From positions 1-20,763 of the IMG/VR virus record IMGVR_UViG_3300032242_001296: DNA of 20,763 nucleotides; one strand, 5' to 3'. Within the stretch, counting starts at the first letter, position 1; the number at the start of each line of letters is the position of its first letter. The position numbers were made by a program, and so were the translations under genes. Source of the stretch: a virus. The notes below the pieces were generated by a model. The model ran no database searches. It was not told the origin of the DNA and was given only the letters and a program-made list of their open reading frames with translations. Below are positions 12,503-17,656 of the stretch, in pieces.

Positions 12503-12688
12503 TTAATCCCCTATCTTAATAAAATGTAGATGGCCTGTACTCTTAGCCCAATCCATATAGGCCGCTAAACGTGTCTCTACTTTGCCGCCGGTTACCCTGG
12601 CGAATTGCTTCGCCGCTCTCATGGTGTCGAAGACCTTGGAATAATCTTGGCCATGGTGCCGGTAAAATACAATAAATGGCGCGCTCAT
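12503..12688 (-). CDS. Hypothetical protein, 61 aa
   Basis: Reads MSAPFIVFYRHHGQDYSKVF with an RAAKQFARVTGGKVETRL helix. An upstream ATG (12736) would lengthen it by 16 residues, but ATG 12688 has GGGAG 8 nt before it and an ATGA overlap with the 49-aa gene, so I use the short form. It may bind nucleic acid through its basic surface (inference). Confidence 0.75.
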   Translation of the reverse strand: MSAPFIVFYRHHGQDYSKVFDTMRAAKQFARVTGGKVETRLAAYMDWAKSTGHLHFIKIGD

Positions 12689-12834
12689 TTTGTGGTCTCC
12701 CATTGGCGGGTATATTGATCCCAATAAACCCGCCATTCTTGCAATGTTGCGCTCGGGTTATCTCGCGCAAATACGGCGGCGGCCGCACGATTAGTAAACC
12801 AGAAAATACGATTATTTAAATATGCTTTAATCAT
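12685..12834 (-). CDS. Hypothetical protein, 49 aa
   Basis: MIKAYLNNRIFWFTNRAAAA, then DNPSATLQEWRVYWDQYTRQ, ending WETTK. Rich in Trp and Arg. Both ends make ATGA overlaps, so it is the coding frame here. A longer frame on the same strand (12788-12543) is its shadow. Confidence 0.72.
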   Translation of the reverse strand: MIKAYLNNRIFWFTNRAAAAVFARDNPSATLQEWRVYWDQYTRQWETTK

Positions 12835-13019
12835 GGTTTAACCCCATTGTCTACTTGATCAATCTCGCATATTAAGCAAGTGTAATCGTCGCGCGGATCA
12901 CAAGATCGGCAATTAATACGTGGATTTAATACATTGCCCTTTTCTGACCATTTATTTAATAATTCATCGCGATAAATTAGCCATTCGCCGCGTGTCATTT
13001 TGTCTATATTTGTGCTCAT
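12831..13019 (-). CDS. Small zinc-finger-like protein, 62 aa
   Basis: Four cysteines in a CRSC-(7)-CLIC arrangement (Cys37, 40, 48, 51) suggest a treble-clef or zinc-ribbon site. The N-terminal helix is polar (MTRGEWLIYRDELLNKW). AAAGG lies before the ATG. Likely a DNA, RNA or protein adaptor; the partner is unknown. Confidence 0.75.
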   Translation of the reverse strand: MSTNIDKMTRGEWLIYRDELLNKWSEKGNVLNPRINCRSCDPRDDYTCLICEIDQVDNGVKP

Positions 13020-13030
13020 GGTTTAACCTT

Positions 13031-13765
13031 TTAAATAGATTGAATTGAAATAAAACGGCCTTTTAACGTGCCATGGGCAATTATTACCGGATCAGCGCGG
13101 CGAGAATTCAAGCCGCCATCACAAGCGCCGCACTCGCCGCACAATTTGCGGCGGCTTCCTTCGGCCGAAGCGGGGCAAATAAACTCGCCGGCCTCGGCGG
13201 CCTCATTGGCGGCGCGTACCCTGAAAGTACGATATCCGGCGGCCTTAGCGGCGGCGCGCTCGGCGGCATTATCGGCGCTCGCCATGCATAACGCCATAAT
13301 ATCGGCGCCGGCCTTGCCGCTTTGCCATTGGTGACTGTATCCGGTATGCCCTTGAGCATTGGCCAATAATGAGCGCCAAATGTTGGCCGGTACGGCGGCC
13401 GGATCGCCATAAGTACCTAAGCGCACCATACGGCCGGCGGCGGCAGATTGTGCGGCCATTAAATCGGCCGGATAATTGCCCTTCACAATGGCGGCCGCGA
13501 CGGCGCGCGCACCTTGGCCGAGATTGACATAGCAAGCGCCGCCGGTACCCGTCCTATGCTTACAATCGCCGCAAATACTTACATCGGCCAATGATCGCGC
13601 GTTATCTACTGGCGAGCGGCCGTTATCCACTAGAATATAGGTTTGCACCATATTGCCGGTTTTACTATTAGTACTATTAGTAAGCGCCACTACTACAATC
13701 GGCGCGCCATCTAATTGTGAAGCGCCGCGGTAAATGATATATCCACTAGGTTTTTTAGATGTCAT
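13031..13765 (-). CDS. Cysteine-rich conserved phage protein, 244 aa
   Basis: Largest protein of the cassette. Residues 61-80 (DVSICGDCKHRTGTGGACYV) hold Cys65, 68 and 78. The middle has RLGTYGDPAAVP (115-126), HTGYSHQW (140-147) and RTFRVR (179-184). The end has Cys197, 209, 212 and 215 (ICPAS, LCGECGAC). I recognise the family as widespread in phages and plasmids (possibly DUF7227, from memory), without a known activity. The cysteines suggest zinc or iron-sulfur binding. The region is GC-rich, with many Ala codons and GGCC sites, unlike the portal gene. Confidence 0.82.
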   Translation of the reverse strand: MTSKKPSGYIIYRGASQLDGAPIVVVALTNSTNSKTGNMVQTYILVDNGRSPVDNARSLADVSICGDCKHRTGTGGACYVNLGQGARAVAAAIVKGNYPADLMAAQSAAAGRMVRLGTYGDPAAVPANIWRSLLANAQGHTGYSHQWQSGKAGADIMALCMASADNAAERAAAKAAGYRTFRVRAANEAAEAGEFICPASAEGSRRKLCGECGACDGGLNSRRADPVIIAHGTLKGRFISIQSI

Positions 13766-13781
13766 GATATTAGGCCTTTAA

Positions 13782-14057
13782 TTATTTAATAGATTGTGCA
13801 AGGGTTTGCAATTCGGAAAGTATTTGCGCGTATTGATCGCAATCAATATTTAAACCCCAAATGGTGTTTAAATTGTCGCAATCATAAGCGGCCATAATGC
13901 CGGCCTGAGTGAATTCCGCCGCGCCGGCCGGTATTGCATAATCAAGGCCGCGATCAATATCGATAAAAACGATATCGCCATTTGGCATTTTAATGGCCGC
14001 TATTCTTTGGCCTTTATCGCTATATTGCCGGCCGGTATTGAATTTAATTGTTTGCAT
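13782..14057 (-). CDS. First gene of leftward cassette, hypothetical, 91 aa
   Basis: Beta-rich start (MQTIKFNTGRQYSDKGQRIA; GDIVFIDIDRG), then an acidic helical end. A strong TTGGAGG lies 11 nt before the ATG, and a sigma70-like promoter lies 48 nt further up (14131-14105), so it is the first product of the early cassette. Function unknown. First-expressed phage genes are often host-takeover or anti-defence genes. Confidence 0.8.
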   Translation of the reverse strand: MQTIKFNTGRQYSDKGQRIAAIKMPNGDIVFIDIDRGLDYAIPAGAAEFTQAGIMAAYDCDNLNTIWGLNIDCDQYAQILSELQTLAQSIK

Positions 14058-14104
14058 TGTGATAAATCCTCCAATAAATTAAAAATAAATGTACAACAGT
14101 CTCA

Positions 14105-14131
14105 ATATTACTATGGTTTTCCGACTGTCAA
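14105..14131 (-). promoter_or_regulatory. Putative sigma70 promoter for the leftward cassette
   Basis: A consensus -35 TTGACA (14131-14126) is followed by a 15-nt spacer and TAATAT (14110-14105), 4 of 6 matches to -10. It lies 48 nt upstream of the first gene (14057), which has a good GGAGG. The 15-nt spacer is short, so activation may help. A CTAGGG-AAAA-CCCTAG palindrome lies right beside the -35. Confidence 0.6.
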
Positions 14132-14132
14132 T

Positions 14133-14192
14133 CTAGGGAAAACCCTAGGTTTGCAAACTAAAAACCCTAATAGGGTAAACCCTAATACGGGA
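14133..14192. repeat. Cluster of CCCTAG/CCCTAA palindromes
   Basis: CTAGGG-AAAA-CCCTAG (14133-14148), the palindrome GTTTGCAAAC (about 14150-14159), ACCCTA-A-TAGGGT and further ACCCTAA copies follow each other within 60 nt. The same CCCTAG half-site builds the arms of elements A and B. Likely operator cluster for the adjacent leftward promoter. Confidence 0.55.
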
Positions 14193-14286
14193 GCGCGTTC
14201 GCTTTACATTCTGTCATTGTCGCGCCGCACCTACCCCCCATCGCTCGCGTGCGCGTCATGTTGCATCGCCGCATCGCCGCGCCGTC

Positions 14287-14404
14287 CTATGTGAGTGAGT
14301 GCTCACTAACTTACGTGGCCGCGACCAATGTGAGTGAGTGCTTACTAACCTATGAGCCGCGCCTACCTATGTGAGTGAGTACTCACTAACCTATATGGCC
14401 GCCT
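14287..14404. repeat. Three ~40-bp direct repeats with internal palindrome (iteron-like)
   Basis: Three units begin TGTGAGTGAGT at about 14290, 14329 and 14370 (39- and 41-bp steps) and continue to TAAC.TA..GGCCGC-like ends. Each contains AGTGAGTRCTYACT. Copy 3, AGTGAGTACTCACT, is a perfect 14-bp palindrome; copies 1 and 2 deviate by one or two bases. The spacing of four turns would put bound proteins on one helix face. Plausible initiator or repressor sites. Confidence 0.7.
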
Positions 14405-14412
14405 AGGCAGCG

Positions 14413-14427
14413 TTTCACATTGTGAGA
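14413..14427. promoter_or_regulatory. Palindromic site matching one in control region A
   Basis: TTTCACATTGTGAGA contains the perfect palindrome TCACA-T-TGTGA. It is 13 of 15 identical to TTTCACATTATGAAA before the primase operon. Probably binding sites of the same regulator. Confidence 0.45.
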
Positions 14428-14589
14428 TGCATTCCCACCATGTGCAATAGGGGGCTTTTTCTATTAGGGTATACACCTATTTGGGTCCCGCGGCGAGGGG
14501 GCGGGGCGGGGGCCCCACAAACCGCAAGCTCGCAAAAATCCCCGGTTTTGTAAAAAGTCGACTTCCTAAAATTTTTTTTTAAAAAATTG
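14428..14589. other. Non-coding part of control region B
   Basis: No gene with a credible start or composition is visible. Contents: a GC-rich stretch with four G-runs (GGG 14483-14485, G5 14497-14501, G4 14503-14506, G5 14508-14512), then AAGTCGACTT, then an A/T run near 14567-14587. The abrupt change from G-rich to A/T-rich fits a DNA-melting region. Confidence 0.5.
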
Positions 14590-14655
14590 CTATATAAATC
14601 AATACCTTGCACCGTGTCCTTTACTCCTGCGGGGTGGTACCCTATATAAATCAAT
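14590..14655 (+). promoter_or_regulatory. Direct repeat CTATATAAATCAAT, promoter-like
   Basis: The identical 14-mer occurs at 14590-14603 and 14642-14655. Before the second copy, TTTACT (14620-14625) and a 17-nt spacer lead to TATATA (14643-14648), a modest sigma70-like arrangement facing the rightward operon. The copies are 52 bp apart. Confidence 0.4.
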
Positions 14656-14672
14656 GACTTACAGAGGAAGTG

Positions 14673-14783
14673 CTAGGGTTACTAGGGTTGCATACCCTTT
14701 TTACTCTTTTTAAATAAATTTTAAAAAAATATATTTATATCTGGTAATGGTTAAATAAGCCTTGCAACCCTAGGAACCCTAGG
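14673..14783 (+). repeat. Control element B: second copy of inverted repeat with 70-nt spacer
   Basis: Left arm CTAGGGTTACTAGGGTTGCA (14673-14692) pairs with TGCAACCCTAGGAACCCTAG (14763-14782) at 19 of 20 positions. The spacer is again 70 nt and AT-rich, and ends TAAATAAGCCT exactly as in element A. The orientation is opposite to A, so each copy points to its own operon: A to the primase, B to packaging genes. Confidence 0.7.
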
Positions 14784-14830
14784 ACCAAACCTTGTTTTTG
14801 TGCAACTAGGACGGGTTTGCTGGTATTTGT

Positions 14831-14840
14831 GCATTATTGT
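14831..14840 (+). promoter_or_regulatory. Promoter-like box GCATTATTGT before packaging operon
   Basis: TTTGTGCATTATTGTTTGT ends 1 nt before ATG 14845. Same core as 7556-7546, 17567-17578 and 767-756. If it were a -10-type element, the transcript would start at or near the ATG (leaderless); otherwise it may be part of a larger site. Confidence 0.5.
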
Positions 14841-14844
14841 TTGT

Positions 14845-15153
14845 ATGAACAAATATGTTTACCAAATTCAGGGCGCACTGGAAAGTGTCATGGGAAAGTT
14901 CCTAGGCTTTCGAGTTCTGGTATGCAATGTGGACTTCTTGGACATGGTCGATGTGCCTGTAGAGATACTGGACTATGAGACAACCAAGTATTTGCAATTT
15001 CGTTTAAGCATTACTTCAGAGGCGTTGGACATCCAGCGCTTGCCCGCTGAAATACAAAATAGGATTAGAGCGCCGTTAGGGCGTTGGCTGGACCGTTGGG
15101 TCCTAGAGAACTTTTATGGCAATACTAGCAACAGAAAAAGTGTTAACCCTTGA
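14845..15153 (+). CDS. Hypothetical protein, 102 aa, first gene of rightward operon
   Basis: MNKYVYQIQGALESVMGKFL, then a mixed alpha/beta sequence ending in a basic Arg/Trp region (APLGRWLDRWVLENFYG). A GTG at 14800 would add 15 hydrophobic residues, but it lies upstream of the promoter-like box and has no good ribosome site, so I start at ATG 14845. Position before the terminase would suit a small packaging protein, but no terminase small-subunit features are visible. Its last 38 nt overlap the Hint gene. Confidence 0.72.
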   Translation: MNKYVYQIQGALESVMGKFLGFRVLVCNVDFLDMVDVPVEILDYETTKYLQFRLSITSEALDIQRLPAEIQNRIRAPLGRWLDRWVLENFYGNTSNRKSVNP

Positions 15154-16108
15154 CTGGTGGAAACCGGCTAGCAAATTAGTGATAGGGGACTATGTGTTTG
15201 ATAAGGACGGTAAGATTGTCCAGGTCAAGCTCGTTCAGCAATATCATTCCGAGCAATGTGTGCGGGTGTCCTTTAACGACCATCTGTCTGTAGCTGGGGA
15301 CACCAAGCTCAACTTTATGGTAGAAGACCTTAAGTACCGCAATCGGCTGCATGAGTACGTTGGCCGCTTTAGATTCAAACGCCCACTAAAGCAAAAGTCT
15401 GCTGATGACATGGCAACCACCCCACTTAGGGACAAGCGATCTCGCCTTGTCTATTCGGTGCCAACCACGCGCCCATTAGAACTACCCCACCAAACCCTAC
15501 CTGTGCCGCCATTCATCTTTGGCTTCTGGTTCTTTAACAGAAAGCCTGGCGGACGCTTCAGTGCCCCAACAAAATACCACGATGAGATCCTTGCCCGCTT
15601 CAAAGACTATGGGTACAAGGTAAAACTTGGCAAAAAACTGACTGGTGGCCGTAGAGAGTTTACTGTGTCCCCCAGCATTGAGTCCCAACTCGCGCCCAAC
15701 ATCCCTAACAAGGTTACAAACAACTACTTGCTTGCCAGTCCAGAGCAACGATTAGAGCTGCTGCAAGGAATTATGGTAGCTAAGTCCTCACAATACAACG
15801 AAAGAGAAGATAAGTTTCGGTTTTCATCACAGCATCTACCCACCATCCTTAGAATTCAGTTGCTTGTGGAGTCTCTTGGCTCTAAAACACGCATAGAAAG
15901 TGCAGAAACCATCAATTCTTATCGACTTTTCTTTAAATCTCGACTACAATTGGTCAGTAATCAGGTATCTCCACCCATTAAAGTGCACTTAGGGCGCCGA
16001 TACATCACAAAGATTACGCCGATTGCGCCACAAATGTGTGTTTACGTAGAAACAACATCCAAAGATAGTACTATCTTAGTAGGAGAAGGCTTTATTCCAT
16101 GTCGTTAA
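15116..16108 (+). CDS. Free-standing Hint (intein-like) protein, apparently splicing-inactive
   Basis: 330 aa resembling a whole intein without exteins. N-terminal block A-like: TEKVLTLDWWKPASKLVIGD (6-25), then VFDKDGK. Block B position GDTKLNF (61-67). LAGLIDADG-like helix RLELLQGIMVAKSSQ (212-226). C-terminal block F/G-like: RRYITKITPI (294-303), then VETTSKDSTILVGEGFIPCR (311-330). Missing are the first Cys/Ser (residue 2 is Ala), the block B His, the endonuclease acid after LQGIM and the terminal His-Asn. It should therefore neither splice nor cut. It overlaps the terminase start by 10 nt. A structural or DNA-binding role beside packaging is possible. Confidence 0.75.
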   Translation: MAILATEKVLTLDWWKPASKLVIGDYVFDKDGKIVQVKLVQQYHSEQCVRVSFNDHLSVAGDTKLNFMVEDLKYRNRLHEYVGRFRFKRPLKQKSADDMATTPLRDKRSRLVYSVPTTRPLELPHQTLPVPPFIFGFWFFNRKPGGRFSAPTKYHDEILARFKDYGYKVKLGKKLTGGRREFTVSPSIESQLAPNIPNKVTNNYLLASPEQRLELLQGIMVAKSSQYNEREDKFRFSSQHLPTILRIQLLVESLGSKTRIESAETINSYRLFFKSRLQLVSNQVSPPIKVHLGRRYITKITPIAPQMCVYVETTSKDSTILVGEGFIPCR

Positions 16109-17544
16109 CCCCAGAAAACGAAGTAGTACTCAAAAAATTCATTGAGTCCAAAAAACATTGGCCCAAACCCATGCTTGACCTGATGACTTGGCAGGCAAAG
16201 TGGAAGTTGCAAGCCCTTGAACACCAAAAGGAGCCGGTAGACGGCGAGTATGATACGTTTCTTATGTTGGCTGGTCGAGGATCCGGGAAGACGCATACGG
16301 CTAGTCATTGGATTGGCATTCGTGCTGCTACTTTTGACAATACGCGATGGCTGGTCACAGCCCCGACCTCCAACGATATACGCGCAACTTGTTTTGAGGG
16401 AGACTCCGGACTTATTAATATCATCCCCGCGTCACTTATTCGAGACTACAACAAGTCCCTCTTTGAAATTACGCTCCACAACGGATCCATCATCCAGGGC
16501 ATCCCTGGGTCAGAGCCAGAACGCTATCGTGGTAAGCAATACCATGGAGCTTGGTTTGACGAGCTGTGTGCGTTTGATTACATCGACGAAGCCTACGATG
16601 GAGTACAGTTTACCCTCCGTCTTAAAGATGCCCGCATCCCTCGAGTGCAGCAGATTATTACCACCACTCCAAAACCCAAAGAGCTCATCGTTGATCTCAA
16701 CGAGGGTAAAGTAGGTGGTGACGTCTATGTTGCAAATGCCTCATCCTACGACAACAGAGCCAACCTCTCAGAGACGTTCTTTAAACAGCTTGAGACGTAT
16801 GATGGCACCGACATTGGTAGACAAGAGATTTATGGTGAGATCCTTGACCCAGAGGCAGCGGGTATCATCAAGCGTAAGATGTTCCGCCAATGGCCCGCCT
16901 CTAAGCCCACACCAAACCTTGAGTATGTGATTGCCAGTTACGATCCGGCCACCTCAGAGAAAACAATGAACGACCCAACGGCTTGTACAGTGTGGGGTGT
17001 GTTTGACAGAGAGGACGCTGGTACTTGTGTAATCTTGCTAGACGCATGGGACGCCCACCTGTCATACCCAGAGTTGCGTAAGAAAGTTATTGCCGATTTT
17101 AAGGAAGTAGTCTACGGCGCTGACAATGATTTTGGTAAAGGCAAAAAGGCTGACTTAATCCTCATGGAAGATAAGTCCGCTGGTATCTCACTAATCCAAG
17201 AACTGCAAGGTGCCAATGTGCCCGTCAGGGGATATAACCCAGGGCGTGCCGATAAGGTACAACGACTCAACATTGTGGCCCCCTTGGTATCCAAAGGCAA
17301 AGTGTTCATTCCAGAAGACGCCACCCAAAAAGGTGAGTTTGCCGATTGGTCTAAAAGGTTCCTAAGGCAAGTATGCTCGTTTCCTGAAGCTGGGGGCCAT
17401 GATGACTACGTAGACTCCTTGTCGCAGGCATTACGCGTATTGCGCGATTCTGGCTGGTTACAGCTTGATCCATTGCCTGCAAGGGACTATGATTACGCAG
17501 ATGATGACTATGCCAAGAAGTTTAACAACCCATATAGCCAATAA
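16099..17544 (+). CDS. terL: Terminase large subunit
   Basis: 481 aa. ATPase: Walker A GRGSGKT (59-65), Walker B GAWFDEL (150-156, with Asp154 and Glu155) and the coupling motif TTTP (188-191). RNase H-like nuclease: Asp282 in SYDPA, Glu357 in LMEDKSAG and Asp435/436 in HDDYVD (434-439), so both activities look intact. It packages DNA into the prohead through the portal and cuts concatemers. ATG 16099 lies within the end of the Hint gene. No intein interrupts it. A terminase small subunit was not recognised. Confidence 0.95.
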   Translation: MSLTPENEVVLKKFIESKKHWPKPMLDLMTWQAKWKLQALEHQKEPVDGEYDTFLMLAGRGSGKTHTASHWIGIRAATFDNTRWLVTAPTSNDIRATCFEGDSGLINIIPASLIRDYNKSLFEITLHNGSIIQGIPGSEPERYRGKQYHGAWFDELCAFDYIDEAYDGVQFTLRLKDARIPRVQQIITTTPKPKELIVDLNEGKVGGDVYVANASSYDNRANLSETFFKQLETYDGTDIGRQEIYGEILDPEAAGIIKRKMFRQWPASKPTPNLEYVIASYDPATSEKTMNDPTACTVWGVFDREDAGTCVILLDAWDAHLSYPELRKKVIADFKEVVYGADNDFGKGKKADLILMEDKSAGISLIQELQGANVPVRGYNPGRADKVQRLNIVAPLVSKGKVFIPEDATQKGEFADWSKRFLRQVCSFPEAGGHDDYVDSLSQALRVLRDSGWLQLDPLPARDYDYADDDYAKKFNNPYSQ

Positions 17545-17566
17545 GGGCGGATTACCTCACTTTATT

Positions 17567-17578
17567 GCATTATTGTAA
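17567..17578 (+). promoter_or_regulatory. Promoter-like box GCATTATTGTAA in terminase-portal gap
   Basis: This gap of 112 nt (17545-17656) has TTATTGCATTATTGTAATTAG, the fourth copy of the core, 79 nt before the portal ATG. No clear rho-independent terminator is visible. The structural genes probably start their own transcript here. Confidence 0.55.
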
Positions 17579-17656
17579 TTAGGTACAGACATTCTTACCC
17601 CCAAATTCCTATATGGTGAGACAATGTTTCATCATTCAAAACACTTAAAATAATTT

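Noticed and set aside
12543-12788. 81-codon minus-strand frame
   Set aside because: It shadows the 49-aa and 61-aa genes, which have better starts and ATGA junctions.
13068-13535. Several open frames on both strands of the GC-rich gene
   Set aside because: High GC removes stop codons in all frames. Only the 244-aa frame has conserved-looking motifs and a suitable place in the operon.
14133-14192. True telomere repeat or linear genome end
   Set aside because: CCCTAA units are few, inverted and irregular, and coding operons continue on both sides.
14287-14404. CRISPR-like array
   Set aside because: Three units only, with imperfect copies, no distinct spacer sequences, 39-41 bp steps and internal palindromes. 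It fits binding sites better.
14415-14654. 79-codon minus-strand frame in control region B
   Set aside because: It crosses the G-run patch, A/T runs and promoter-like repeats, has Pro/Arg-rich nonsense composition and no ribosome site.
16099-17544. Terminase split by an intein, with the Hint gene as its remains
   Set aside because: TerL carries every ATPase and nuclease motif in one unbroken frame, and the Hint gene lies entirely upstream.
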